A DNA stretch of 64,000 nucleotides from Rathayibacter sp. VKM Ac-2754 (GCF_009807095.1 NZ_WUCC01000004.1:367505-431504); one strand, 5' to 3'. Numbered from the stretch's first letter, positions 24,476-33,605 are shown. Made by a program: numbers and translations. The notes: generated from the sequence alone by a model not told the origin.

Positions 24476-25987
24476 CTAGGCGCGGCGGCGGCGGGTGACC
24501 AGCAGAGCCAGGCCGCCCAGGATGCCGATGGCGGCCAGGGCGAGCGGGCCGCTCGGCGAGACGCCGGTCGCGGCGAGCGCCGGTCCGTTGCCCCCGACCG
24601 TGGCGGCTCCTCCGCGTGCCGCTGCCGCCTCGGCGGCGGAGCAGTCGGCGGTCTCGGCGATCTGGTCGTCCTCGGTCAGCGAGTAGTCGTACGAGGTGCT
24701 GGCCGTGCGACCGCTCGACTCGCCGAGCGCGACGACGCAGTAGACCTCGGCGCGCGGGTCGGCGAGCGGGTAGGCGCCGATCGCGATCGTGCTCCAGCCG
24801 ACCGCGTCGGCGGCGTAGCGGAGGCGGGTGCCGCCGTCGGCGAGGCGCTGGCGCACTCCGTCGACCGAGTAGACGCTGACGGCGACGGACTCGCTCGCGC
24901 CGAAGCCCCAGACGGCGCCTCCGCTGGTGGGCTGGCCGTCGGCGGGAGCCGCCTCGGGGTAGGCGCCGACCGGCCAGATGCGCATGCCGGGGTCGGTGCG
25001 GACCTGGACGAGCGACGAGGTCACCGTCCGACCGCTGGACGAGCCGACGGCGGTCACCGTGAAGGTGCCGAACTGGTCGGCCATCGTGCTCTCGTCCAGG
25101 CGCACGGAGGTCTCTCCGTAGAGCGGCTGGGGGTTCGCGGCGGGCGGTGACGAGACCGAGCCGTCGGGAGCCGTGAGGGTGATCGCGACCGCCTCGTCGC
25201 GGTCGAAGCCCTGGAGGACGGCGACGACTCCGAAGACCCGGAAGCCGGCGACGCCGACCTCTGCGCCGGCGGGGATCTCGGAGGCGTCCTCGGCCACGAG
25301 GAACGCCGCCGACGCGTCGGGCTGGGCGATGGCCAGCGGGACCGCGTTCGAGACGATCGGACCGCCCGCGGCGTCGATGCCGTCGGCGACGACGGTGATC
25401 TGCTCGCCGGACCGGGGGAGGTGCGGGTCGATGTTCGTGCCGGCCGACGGGCCGTCGAGGAACAGCGGCAGCCAGTCGGTGAGCGTCGCCTCGCCGGTGG
25501 CGGACGCGACGACGGTGGTCCGGGCCTCCGCGGCCGGGCCGTCCATCATCGTGAAGACGACGACGGTGCCGGGAGCGAACCCGGTGGCGACGGCGTCGAT
25601 GCCGCCGCCCCACCCCTCGGGGTTCCGGGCGGTGAGGGTTCCCGCGACGAAGGCGGTGCGCGGCAGGGACAGGACCGGGGCCGCGGCGGCGGGCGCAGCG
25701 GCGGGCGCCGGCTCGGGAGTCGCGGTGGGGGTCGCGGTCGGAGCCGGTGTGTCGGTCGGAGTCGCGGTCGGCGTCGGCGTCGGCGTCGCGGTCTCGGTCG
25801 GCGTCGGCGTCACGGTCTCGGTCGGCGTCGCGGTCGGTGCGGGTGTGGCGGTGGCGGTGGCGGTCGGCTCCGCGACGGTGGCCGCGGTGAGCTCGGTCGC
25901 GGTCGCGGCTGACGGGAACGCGAGCGCTCCCAGCAGTGCGGCGGTGGTGATGACGGTGGCGCTGCGGCGCCGTCGCGCTGTACGCAC
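24476..25987 (-). CDS. Cell-surface protein with Pro/Thr-rich stalk and LAATG sorting signal
   Basis: Exported protein of 503 aa from the GTG at 25987 (GGAGAGAGTAGGA upstream). Residues 1-31 are a signal peptide (RTARRRR then ATVITTAALLGALAF). Residues about 38-100 are a low-complexity TPTATPT stalk. The central part (about 105-460) has repeating beta-rich stretches with TVTS or GRTVTSS-type ends and probable Ig-like folds, but no known enzyme motif. The C-terminus has LAATGVSP, a hydrophobic helix PLALAAIGILGGLALLV and the basic tail TRRRRA. That tripartite signal fits the class E sortase motif (LAXTG) of actinobacteria. The protein is therefore expected to be covalently anchored to the wall. 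No sortase gene is in the window. Confidence 0.82.
   Translation of the reverse strand: MRTARRRRSATVITTAALLGALAFPSAATATELTAATVAEPTATATATPAPTATPTETVTPTPTETATPTPTPTATPTDTPAPTATPTATPEPAPAAAPAAAAPVLSLPRTAFVAGTLTARNPEGWGGGIDAVATGFAPGTVVVFTMMDGPAAEARTTVVASATGEATLTDWLPLFLDGPSAGTNIDPHLPRSGEQITVVADGIDAAGGPIVSNAVPLAIAQPDASAAFLVAEDASEIPAGAEVGVAGFRVFGVVAVLQGFDRDEAVAITLTAPDGSVSSPPAANPQPLYGETSVRLDESTMADQFGTFTVTAVGSSSGRTVTSSLVQVRTDPGMRIWPVGAYPEAAPADGQPTSGGAVWGFGASESVAVSVYSVDGVRQRLADGGTRLRYAADAVGWSTIAIGAYPLADPRAEVYCVVALGESSGRTASTSYDYSLTEDDQIAETADCSAAEAAAARGGAATVGGNGPALAATGVSPSGPLALAAIGILGGLALLVTRRRRA
25690..25880. repeat. Low-complexity GTCGGCGTCGGGGTCG-type tract coding a Pro/Thr stalk
   Basis: Degenerate 6-bp and 12-bp repeats (GTCGCGGTGGGG, GTCGGCGTCGGC and variants), read on the minus strand as Thr-Pro-Thr-Ala. 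Similar tracts lie at 27395-27560, 36010-36160 and 37815-38045 in three other secreted-protein genes. These are candidate sites for length change by slippage or for recombination between genes. Confidence 0.75.
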
Positions 25988-26177
25988 GAGTCCTACTCTC
26001 TCCGGGGCGCTGCATGCGCGCCCGGCTTCCCCCTGGATCGGGGACGATGCGCCCCCCAGTGCTGATCCTGGCGGAAGCCGGGCACGCCGCGGCGGCGGCA
26101 GTGCAACGAATTCATCTCGGAAGCTCCACAACTGTCGAGAAGGCACTCGGAGAGGGGGTCGCCGCCGCCGATCGCGG

Positions 26178-26183
26178 CATGCT
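26178..26183 (+). promoter_or_regulatory. -10-like box CATGCT, leaderless position
   Basis: CATGCT ends 6 nt before the ATG at 26190. The sequence between, GGAGGG, touches the ATG and is too close to act as a normal ribosome-binding site, which favours a leaderless start. Confidence 0.35.
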
Positions 26184-26189
26184 GGAGGG

Positions 26190-27047
26190 ATGACGACCAC
26201 CGACGCACCCCGATCCTCCGAGCGCCGAGCGCGCAGCCAGCACGTCCTCACGGTGCTCGAGACCGAGCGGCTCACCGAGCACCTCGTGCGCGTGCACCTC
26301 GGCGGCGACGGCTTCGACGCCTTCGTGGCCGAGGCCGACCCGGCGCGCCTCGCCGCGACCGACCGCTACGTGAAGCTCCTCCTCCCCCAGCCGGGCACGG
26401 GACTCGAGCCGCCGTTCGACCTCGACGCCCTGCGCGGCAGCGTCCCGCCAGAGGAGCTGCCGGTGCGCCGCACCTACACGGTGCGCTCGATCGGCGAGCG
26501 GAGCATCGCCGTCGACTTCGTCGTGCACGGGGACGAGGGGGTCGCCGGGCCGTGGGCCGCGGCCGCCCGGCCCGGCGACCGTCTCGCGATGTCGGCTCCC
26601 GGAGGCGCGTGGGCGCCGCGCACGGACCCGGCGGTCGCGCACCTCCTCCTCGGCGACGACTCGGCACTGCCGGCGATCGCCTCGGCCCTGGAGGCGATGC
26701 CCGCCGCGGCCCGCGGGCTCGCGCTGATCGAGGTCGGCGGGGCGGCGGACGAGGTACCGCTTCCGTCGGCGGCGGGCATCGAGATCCGCTGGCTGCATCG
26801 CGGGGGCCTCGACGCGGGTCGTGCGCTTGTGGCGGCGGTGCGTGCGGAGGCTCGTCCCGAGGGGCCCGTCGAGGTCTTCGCGCACGGGGAGCGGACGGCG
26901 ATGAAGGAGCTGCGGGCGATCCTCCAGGACGACTGGGGGATCGAGCGCTCGGCGCTCTCGCTGTCGGCCTACTGGGCTCGGGGACGCGCGGAGGACCGCT
27001 TCCAGGCCGAGAAGCGCGAGCCGGTCGGGGCGATCTTCGCGGACTGA
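26190..27047 (+). CDS. Siderophore-interacting protein (FAD-dependent ferric-siderophore reductase family)
   Basis: Cytoplasmic flavoprotein of 285 aa that releases iron from imported ferric siderophores by reduction. The N-terminal FAD domain has LTVLETERLTEHLVRVHLGG and the FAD-binding motif RRTYTVRSI (about residues 93-101), followed by VDFVVHGDEGVAGPWAAAARPGD. The C-terminal NAD(P)H-binding SIP domain has LLGDDSALPAIASALEAMP and the closing LSAYWARGRAEDRF, both standard in the family. No siderophore transporter genes are adjacent, and I saw no clear iron-box palindrome upstream. The gene is divergent from the LAATG protein. Confidence 0.92.
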   Translation: MTTTDAPRSSERRARSQHVLTVLETERLTEHLVRVHLGGDGFDAFVAEADPARLAATDRYVKLLLPQPGTGLEPPFDLDALRGSVPPEELPVRRTYTVRSIGERSIAVDFVVHGDEGVAGPWAAAARPGDRLAMSAPGGAWAPRTDPAVAHLLLGDDSALPAIASALEAMPAAARGLALIEVGGAADEVPLPSAAGIEIRWLHRGGLDAGRALVAAVRAEARPEGPVEVFAHGERTAMKELRAILQDDWGIERSALSLSAYWARGRAEDRFQAEKREPVGAIFAD

Positions 27048-27048
27048 C

Positions 27049-27092
27049 ACGACGCAGGCCCGTCACCCCTCGGGGCGGCGGGCCTGCGTCGT
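27049..27092. terminator. Two-way hairpin terminator between convergent genes
   Basis: ACGACGCAGGCCCG (27049-27062) and its exact complement (27079-27092) form a 14-bp stem with a 16-nt loop, placed between the convergent siderophore-interacting protein and beta-helix genes. Confidence 0.85.
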
Positions 27093-27098
27093 ACCGGA

Positions 27099-28694
27099 TC
27101 AGACGCGCTTGATCGAGATCGTCGCGCTGGTCCCGGTGTTGCCGGCCGCGTCGACGGCCTTGGCGGTCACCGGGTAGGTGCCCGCGGCGAAGCCCGAGGT
27201 GTTCATCGTGAACAGCCAGCTGCCGTCGGCCGCGGGGCCCGCCTCACCGAGCTTCGTCGTGCCGACCCAGTAGCTGACTCCGGTGACGCCGACGTTGTCC
27301 GAGGCGCGGGTCACGAAGGTGACGGTGCCCGAGACGGAGGCGCCGGAGACCGGCGAGACGATCGCGACGGTCGGCCGGGTCGTGTCGGCCGGGGCCGGAG
27401 TGGCCGTCGGGGTCGGGGTCGCGGTGGGGGTCGGAGTCGCGGTGGGGGTGGCGGTCGGAGTCGCGGTGGGCGTAGCCGTGGGGGTGGCGGTCGGCGTCGG
27501 CGCGGGCGTCGCGGTCGGCGTCGCCGTGGGTGTCACCGTGGGCGTCGGGGTCGGTGCGGTCACTCCGCCGAACTGGTCGGCGCCCGCGGTGCGGCTGCCC
27601 ATGGTCTGGCCGTCGATGTCGGTCCGGGCGCCGGTGGTCGAGCCCCATCCGGCGATCTGCGTCTGCGCCGCGTTCAGCACGTGCAGATCACCGGTCGCCG
27701 CGGAGACGAGGGCCGGCGCGCCCTGCACGTTGCCCTGCTGGTTGAGCAGCGAGGGGGTCTTGCAGAGCTTGACGTTCCAGTTCTCGACGATCGTGTTCGT
27801 CATCGGGCTGGTGCACGAGGAGAGGTAGCTGACGATGTTGCGGTCGAAGACGGTGTTCTTCGCCCCGCCGACGCGCAGCGCCCCGCTCTCGAACGTGTTG
27901 TTGCGGATGTAGATGCCGTCGGCCGACGCCTCGCGGAAGTCGGCGGACGAGCCTCCGCGGCAGTCGTCCGTGATCACGATGCAGCCCGACACGAAGTTCG
28001 ACTCGACCGTGATGTCGCTCATCCCGTCGCCGCCGCCCGGCGAGAAGATGATGCCCGCGTTGTAGCAGTTGCTCAGGCTGTTGCCGCGGAGCGTGACGTC
28101 GTTGCTCTCGAAGACCTGGATGCAGTCGGCGTGCAGGCCGTTGTCGAGGTTCTGGTCGAAGTTCCGCACGACGTTGCCCTCGATCAGCCCGTTGTCCGTG
28201 CCGCCGACCTGGATGCCGTCGATCGACGAGCCGTTCTCGAAGAGGGAGTCGCGGACCACGACGTTCGCGCTGCGCACGAAGATCCCGGAGCCGTCGATGT
28301 GCATCCGGTTGACCGTGATGCCCGAACCGTAGGTGTAGAAGGTGCTCTTCGAGAAGATGTCGTTCCAGACCGTGTTGGGCGTATAGACCTTCGTCGAGCC
28401 GAGCACGGGCGAGGCGCCCGGGGCCGGCTGCACGGTGACCGGTGCGGCGACGGTGGCCCTGCCGCCCTTGAGGTCGACCTTGGGGTAGGTGCCCGAGGTG
28501 AGGAGCACGGTGTCACCGGCGGCCGCGCTCTGCACGGCGGTGGCGAGGGAGCACGGGGCGGCCGAGCTGCAGAGCGTTCCGGTGCCGGTCGGGGAGGCGT
28601 AGCGGTTCGCGGCCGCGAAGCTGGGGGCCGCCGTGAAGAAGGCGGCGATCACCACCAGCAGGGCGGCGAGAGTCGCGCTGAGCGTTCGAGTCAT
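27099..28694 (-). CDS. Secreted right-handed beta-helix protein with Pro/Thr stalk and Ig-like C-terminal domain (paralog 1)
   Basis: Exported protein of 531 aa. Residues 1-28 are a signal peptide ending near SFAAA. The mature part (30-370) opens with RYASPTGTGTLCSSAAPCSLATAVQ and TVLLTSGTYP, then a right-handed parallel beta-helix with short repeating strands (VVVRDSLFENGSSIDGIQV, IEGNVVRNF, IYIRNNTFESGALRVGG), as in pectate-lyase-like polysaccharide binders or depolymerases. A TPTATPT stalk (about 378-433) leads to an Ig-like domain (434-531) opening PTVAIVSPVSGASVSGTV. The closest relative in the window is the gene at 35690-37333. A sugar substrate and activity are likely, but I see no lyase catalytic set I can name. 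The ribosome-binding site is weak. Confidence 0.85.
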   Translation of the reverse strand: MTRTLSATLAALLVVIAAFFTAAPSFAAANRYASPTGTGTLCSSAAPCSLATAVQSAAAGDTVLLTSGTYPKVDLKGGRATVAAPVTVQPAPGASPVLGSTKVYTPNTVWNDIFSKSTFYTYGSGITVNRMHIDGSGIFVRSANVVVRDSLFENGSSIDGIQVGGTDNGLIEGNVVRNFDQNLDNGLHADCIQVFESNDVTLRGNSLSNCYNAGIIFSPGGGDGMSDITVESNFVSGCIVITDDCRGGSSADFREASADGIYIRNNTFESGALRVGGAKNTVFDRNIVSYLSSCTSPMTNTIVENWNVKLCKTPSLLNQQGNVQGAPALVSAATGDLHVLNAAQTQIAGWGSTTGARTDIDGQTMGSRTAGADQFGGVTAPTPTPTVTPTATPTATPAPTPTATPTATPTATPTATPTATPTPTATPTPTATPAPADTTRPTVAIVSPVSGASVSGTVTFVTRASDNVGVTGVSYWVGTTKLGEAGPAADGSWLFTMNTSGFAAGTYPVTAKAVDAAGNTGTSATISIKRV

Positions 28695-28881
28695 GGGCGT
28701 GGGTCCAATCGGGGAAGGTGTGAGCGGGGACTCAGGAGTGGGAGAGGGGGATCTGGGGGCGGCGGTGCCGGGCCTTCGGGTGACGGTTCCGTACACTGGG
28801 CGCGCATGCCCCGCGGCGGCGACCGGCCGCAGCGGACAACGACGAGGACGGCTCCGACACGGGGCCGAGGACGGTGTCGCA

Positions 28882-30150
28882 GTGAGCGGAACGGTTTCGC
28901 GTGTTCGGACGATGCTCGGAGGGCTGCGCAAGCGCACGGCCCCGATGCTGAAGAGCCCGGCGGTGCTCTCGCTCGGTGCACGAGCGGTGTTCGTCGACGC
29001 GCCCCGGCTGCGCGGCGCGCGGAAGTCCGGAGCCTCGACGGGACGCGCGATCCTCATCGCGCCCCCCGGAGCCGGCAACATCGGCGACGCGGCGCTCGTC
29101 GGCGCGTTCCTCGAGAACGTCGCCGGTCCGATCACGGTCATCACGCGCTACCCGGGCGACATCCGCATCCCGGCCGACCAGGCCGACCGCGTCGAGATCG
29201 TCTCGCTGGGCACCCTGCTCTACGGCGGGCTGCCGAGCTTCGTCCGCGACCTGCGCCGCTTCCGTGCGATGCTCCCCGGTGCCGCCTCGGTGTCGATCGT
29301 CGGCGCCGACATCATGGACGGCGCCTACAACTTCCGCGCCTCGACAAGCCGCGCCGTGGTCGCCCGAAGCGCCGCCTCGGCCGGAGTGGACACCCGCGTC
29401 CTCGGCTTCAGCTGGAACGGGAAGGCGCACCCCGCGGCCCTCTCTCAGCTGCGCGAGGCCGATCGCGCCGGCGCGACGCTGTTCCTCCGCGACCCGCTCT
29501 CGGTCGAGCGCGCCCGCCGCGACGGACTCGACGCGCAGGCGTCCGCCGACATCGTCTTCTCGGCCCGCTCGATCGACTCTCAGCGCGCGCAGACCGAGCT
29601 CGACGCCCTCGACACCGCCGGCGGCGTCGCGATCGTGAACGTCTCCGGTCTGATCGACACAGACCAGACCGGCGCCTACGTCGAGATCATCGGCGGGCTG
29701 CGCGAGCGCGGCTTCGCGATCGTCCTGCTGCCGCACGTGATCAAGAACGGACCCGACGACCTCGCGGCCTGCCGCAAGGTCTACGCCGCGCTGCCCGACA
29801 CCGCGCAGGTCGCCTTCGTCGAGGACGTCCTGACCCCGGCCGAGGTCCGCGGCTTCACCGAGCGCGCGACCGTGACCGTCACCGGCCGGATGCACCTCGC
29901 GATCATGTCGCTGATGAAGGGCGTCCCCGCGATCACCCTCGCCACGCAGGGCAAGGTCGAGGGCCTGATGGCGATGTTCGAGCTGCCCTACCTCTGCGTC
30001 GAGCCCGGCGCCGGGCTCGCGGGCCGCGTCGGCGACGCGCTCGAGCGGGTGCTGTCGGACCGCGAGGCCGTCTCGGCCGCGATCCGCGCGAAGCTGCCCG
30101 CCGTGCAGGAGCTCAGCGCCGCCAACTTCCGCGGCCTGCCGCGCGCCTGA
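28882..30150 (+). CDS. Polysaccharide pyruvyl transferase family protein
   Basis: Cytoplasmic transferase of 422 aa, expected to add a pyruvyl ketal from phosphoenolpyruvate to a sugar of a glycan under assembly. The GTG at 28882 is chosen (GAGGA 11 nt ahead). The family pattern is ILIAPPGAGNIGDAALVGAF near residue 55, SIVGADIMDGAYN, LGFSWNGKAHP, FLRDPLSVERAR, and the late VTVTGRMHLAIMSLMKGVPAITL with the conserved Gly-Arg-x-His. It lies about 9 kb from the exopolysaccharide locus and is transcribed alone, divergent from a beta-helix gene. It may decorate the polysaccharide made by that locus. Confidence 0.9.
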   Translation: MSGTVSRVRTMLGGLRKRTAPMLKSPAVLSLGARAVFVDAPRLRGARKSGASTGRAILIAPPGAGNIGDAALVGAFLENVAGPITVITRYPGDIRIPADQADRVEIVSLGTLLYGGLPSFVRDLRRFRAMLPGAASVSIVGADIMDGAYNFRASTSRAVVARSAASAGVDTRVLGFSWNGKAHPAALSQLREADRAGATLFLRDPLSVERARRDGLDAQASADIVFSARSIDSQRAQTELDALDTAGGVAIVNVSGLIDTDQTGAYVEIIGGLRERGFAIVLLPHVIKNGPDDLAACRKVYAALPDTAQVAFVEDVLTPAEVRGFTERATVTVTGRMHLAIMSLMKGVPAITLATQGKVEGLMAMFELPYLCVEPGAGLAGRVGDALERVLSDREAVSAAIRAKLPAVQELSAANFRGLPRA

Positions 30151-30456
30151 GCGCCGGCGGGGCTTCGCGGCGGTCAGCGGCACGGGGCGTCCTTCGGGGG
30201 CGTCGGGGTCTGGGGCGCAACCCTCACGCGACCGCGCCTCCGCGAGGAGCCGGGTCGCCTGGGCGACGGCCGGAGAGGACCCCGGCGTTCTCCGAGCGAC
30301 ACTATGGGCGGACCTCGAACACGCGTTCGTGATGAGGGTTCCTCCGCCCGGGTGCGCCCCATGCCGGGGCGAGGAGCGGGTACGCCGCGCCGTGCACCCG
30401 CCCGAACGCGACTCGGGCGCCTCGAACGCACCTCTGAGGTGCGTCAGCGGGCGCGC
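30151..30456. other. 306-bp gap with a terminator-like hairpin
   Basis: Between convergent genes. ACGCACCTC-T-GAGGTGCGT at 30426-30444 is a near-perfect 9-bp palindrome 13 nt beyond the amidohydrolase stop and is a plausible terminator for it. No gene or other repeat is seen in the remainder. Confidence 0.55.
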
Positions 30457-31968
30457 TCAGACCAGGCGGCGGCCGCTGAAGCGGTCGATCGGGGCGTCGC
30501 GGCGCATGGCGCGCTCGTACATGCGGTGCAGCGGCTCCGTCAGCACGCCGTTCGTGCGGTCGAGCGAGTCCTGCCAGGCGACGATCTCGCCGAGCTGCGC
30601 GGCGAGGTCGGCCCGGAGCGCCGCCTCGTCGACCGTGGTCGAGCGCCCGCCCGCCACGACGATCCGCCCGGCCACGATCACCGTGTCGATCGACGAGCCG
30701 TTCTCGGAGTACACCAGCTGGTTCTCGAGTCGCTGGCGCGGAGTGAAGTTCAGCGTCTCGAGGTCGAAGACCACGAGGTCGGCCTGCTTGCCGACCTCGA
30801 TGCTGCCGGTGACGCTGTCGAGCACGGCGCTGCGCGCGCCTCCGATCGTCCCCGCGGTGAGCACCTCCGCCACCGTCGGCCACGTCGCGATGTCGGGGTC
30901 GGTCACCTTGTGCAGCAGCGCCGCGGCCTTCACCACGTCGAGCATCCGCGGGGAGTCGCTGCTCGAGCAGCCGTCGGTGCCCAGGCCCAGGTTCACGCCC
31001 GCGTCGTGCAGCGCCCGCCACGGCGCGATGCCCGAGCCGAGCTTGAGGTTCGAGATCGGGTTGTGCGAGATCGAGGTGCCGGCCGCCGCGACGCGGTCCA
31101 CGTCGGAGTCGGTCAGCCAGATCCCGTGCGCGAACGTCGTGTTGGTCGAGAGCGCGCCGATCCGCTCCATGTACTCGACCAGGGTCGAGCCGTGGAACTC
31201 CTCGCCCGTCACCAGCTGCGTCTTGGTCTCGAGCACGTGGATGTGGCACTCGGCGCCGTGCTCGAGCGCGAGCTCGGTCGCCCCGGTCAGCAGCTCGGGC
31301 CCGCAGCGCTGGGGCGCCGAGGGAGCGACCATGTAGCGGAGCCGCCCGCCGGCGCGACCGTGCTGGGTCGCGAACGCCTCGCGGCTGAACGCGAGGTACC
31401 CCTCCGTCGTCGGTCGCGCGGCCGAGCGCACAGAGTCGAGGATCTCGGCGGGCAGGTACTCCTCGACGAACGGCATCGTCTCGTAGAACGGCTTGCTGAT
31501 CACGTGCCCCGAGATGTTCGCCCGGATCCCGATCTCGTCGTACGCGTCGAAGACCGCCGCGAGCTGCTCCGCGTCCTGGTCCGGGTTCTCGAGCACGTCG
31601 TCGACGAGCGTCGTGACCCCGGCCTTCAGCGACTCCAGCGCGAACAGCGACGACCGCAGCTTCACGAGATCCGGAGCGACGCGGCTGTTCCCGAGGATCG
31701 GGTACGACAGCAGCATCCACAGCTCCAGGGGCAGGTTGTCGTAGCGCCCCTTGTAGAGGTACTCCCACGAGTGGGTGTGCGCGTTGACGAAGCCGGGAGT
31801 CACCAGCCGGTCGCGGCCGTCGATGATCTCGTCGCCCGGCTCGGGCGAGAGGCCCGGGCCGATCGCGGTGATGACGTCGTCGACGATGCGGATGCTCGCC
31901 GTGATCGGGACGGCGCCCGAGACCGGGTCCATGGTGATGACGGAGGCGTCGGTGATGAGGAGGGGCAT
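30457..31968 (-). CDS. Amidohydrolase of the cytosine deaminase/TRZ-ATZ type
   Basis: Metal-dependent hydrolase of 503 aa (deaminase or chlorohydrolase-like) acting on a heterocyclic base. The metal site is visible: GFVNAHTHSWEYL (His64, His66), HIHVLETKTQ (His near 240), TTFAHGIWLTD (His near 278) and GLGTDGCSSSDSPRM (Asp near 330). The N- and C-terminal segments form the composite beta-sandwich (VITMDPVSG; GSIEVGKQADLVVFDL). It is followed upstream on the same strand by an NCS1 nucleobase transporter and by a divergent PucR regulator, so the substrate is probably an imported nucleobase or a related ring such as a hydantoin. The exact compound is not known. Confidence 0.88.
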   Translation of the reverse strand: MPLLITDASVITMDPVSGAVPITASIRIVDDVITAIGPGLSPEPGDEIIDGRDRLVTPGFVNAHTHSWEYLYKGRYDNLPLELWMLLSYPILGNSRVAPDLVKLRSSLFALESLKAGVTTLVDDVLENPDQDAEQLAAVFDAYDEIGIRANISGHVISKPFYETMPFVEEYLPAEILDSVRSAARPTTEGYLAFSREAFATQHGRAGGRLRYMVAPSAPQRCGPELLTGATELALEHGAECHIHVLETKTQLVTGEEFHGSTLVEYMERIGALSTNTTFAHGIWLTDSDVDRVAAAGTSISHNPISNLKLGSGIAPWRALHDAGVNLGLGTDGCSSSDSPRMLDVVKAAALLHKVTDPDIATWPTVAEVLTAGTIGGARSAVLDSVTGSIEVGKQADLVVFDLETLNFTPRQRLENQLVYSENGSSIDTVIVAGRIVVAGGRSTTVDEAALRADLAAQLGEIVAWQDSLDRTNGVLTEPLHRMYERAMRRDAPIDRFSGRRLV

Positions 31969-32022
31969 GGCGGTTCCGTTCGTGGTGCGCGGGTGCTGGG
32001 GTGCGGCGGTGAGGAGGTGCGG

Positions 32023-33483
32023 TCAGCGGCGGGCGGGCTCGGGCTGCGCGGCGGGCGCGGCGGCCTCCCGGCGCTCGACCCAGGCGGCGGCGTCGCCGCG
32101 CCCGAGGAGGAGGTAGGCGACTCCGGCCGACACGCCGCCGGCGAGCCACGACACGTCGATGCCGCCGAGAGCCGTCGCCGCGGGGCCCTGGAGGGCCGGC
32201 ACCGAGCCGTTCATGAACAGCCAGGTCAGCGTCGCGCCGATCGCGAACGAGAGCAGCGCGCGCCAGCGGACATCCGGCAGCAGCGGCGAGCCGACCGGGG
32301 CGAAGAGGTGCCCGAACGAGCGCACGCGCGGCTCGAACACCGCGTAGTGCACGAGCACGATCGCGCCCCACGGAGCGACCCAGCCGACCAGGCCCACGAG
32401 CCAGGCGTCGAGGGTCGTCGCCAGGTCGTCCTGGAAGATGAAGAAGACCGCCGCGATGAAGGCGAGCACGCCGACGATCAGGCTCAGCGCGCGCCGGCCG
32501 AGCCGGATGTCGAGGGCCTGGGTGGCCATGCCGAACGAGTAGATGTTGAGCACGTTCGTCGCGATCGGGCCGTGCACCACGAGCAGCAGCACCGGGATCG
32601 CGAGGGCGCCGAAGTTCTCGACGATCAGCTGGCCGGGGTCGACCGAGCCGTTCTTGGTGGCGAGGGTCGCGCCGAGCACGCCCAGCCAGACGACGGGGAT
32701 GAACTGGCCGAGGACGCTGGCGAAGTAGAGCTTGCGCTTCGAGGCCGTGGGGCTGACGAAGCGGGAGTAGTCGCCGGCGTAGGCGAGCCAGGTGAGACCC
32801 CAGCCGATGCCGATCGCGGTCATGACGATCGACATGGCGGCGAGGCGGTCGCCTCCGGTCAGGGCGCCCTCGGCGGGGCCGGCGTACGACCAGTCGATGT
32901 CGAGGAAGAACCAGGCCACGATCGACATGAGCGCGAGCACCAGGAGGGTCGGCGGCACGGTCCAGCGCTCGAACGCCGCGATCGCGCGGTAGCCGAGGAA
33001 CGAGATCGCGACCTGGATCGCCATGATCACGGCGGCGACGGCGATCTTCCAGCCGATGTTCGCGTCCTCCGGATCGACGATCCCGACGGAGCCGAGCAGC
33101 GCGATCACCAGGTCGAGGACGATCCAGGTGTTGATCGCGCACCAGCCGATGACGACGACGGCCTGGATGGCGGCGGGCGCGTAGTTGCCGCGGCGCCCGA
33201 AGACGGAGCGGCCGACCAGCATGCCGGTCGCTCCGGTGCGCTGGCCGAGCAGGACGAAGAAGCCGAAGACGGCCATGCCGACGACGTTGCCGAGGACCAG
33301 GACGGTGATCGTGTCCCACAGGCCGAGGCCCATGTTGACGCCGAGCGCGCCGAGCACCCAGTTGATCGGGGCGATGTTGGCGCCCGCCCAGATCCAGAAC
33401 TGGCCGTCGAGGCGGGCGGTGCGGCGGGAGTCGGGGAGCGGCGTGAGCGCGTCCTCGGTGTCGTGCAGGGCGTCGGTGCTCAT
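32023..33483 (-). CDS. NCS1-family nucleobase:cation symporter
   Basis: Membrane transporter of 486 aa with about twelve helices, of the family that imports cytosine, allantoin, hydantoins or purines. The N-terminus has FWIWAGANIAPINWVLGALGV in TM1 and RRGNYAPAAIQAVVVIGWCAINTW, both typical of NCS1 carriers; YAGDYSRFV is the well-known post-TM6 motif. The ATG at 33483 follows GAGAGGAACCGCC. The gene lies upstream of the amidohydrolase (54-nt gap) and divergent from pucR, and all three likely form one uptake and catabolism unit. Confidence 0.9.
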   Translation of the reverse strand: MSTDALHDTEDALTPLPDSRRTARLDGQFWIWAGANIAPINWVLGALGVNMGLGLWDTITVLVLGNVVGMAVFGFFVLLGQRTGATGMLVGRSVFGRRGNYAPAAIQAVVVIGWCAINTWIVLDLVIALLGSVGIVDPEDANIGWKIAVAAVIMAIQVAISFLGYRAIAAFERWTVPPTLLVLALMSIVAWFFLDIDWSYAGPAEGALTGGDRLAAMSIVMTAIGIGWGLTWLAYAGDYSRFVSPTASKRKLYFASVLGQFIPVVWLGVLGATLATKNGSVDPGQLIVENFGALAIPVLLLVVHGPIATNVLNIYSFGMATQALDIRLGRRALSLIVGVLAFIAAVFFIFQDDLATTLDAWLVGLVGWVAPWGAIVLVHYAVFEPRVRSFGHLFAPVGSPLLPDVRWRALLSFAIGATLTWLFMNGSVPALQGPAATALGGIDVSWLAGGVSAGVAYLLLGRGDAAAWVERREAAAPAAQPEPARR

Positions 33484-33566
33484 GGCGGTTCCTCTCGAAG
33501 GGGCGTGAGGTGGGGGCGGCGGGGGTGCGGGTCCACTCTCGTTCCGCACCGTTTCGCCGGGCGCGC

Positions 33567-33586
33567 CACCGTGTAAATTCGCGGTG
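33567..33586. promoter_or_regulatory. Inverted repeat around the pucR -10 box
   Basis: CACCG (33567-33571) and CGGTG (33582-33586), with outer GCG/CGC, frame the AT-rich core TGTAAATTCG, whose TAAATT may be the pucR -10. The symmetry over the promoter in a 122-bp divergent gap fits an operator for the PucR-type regulator. Confidence 0.45.
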
Positions 33587-33605
33587 ACGCGAGAGGACGT
33601 TCTGT

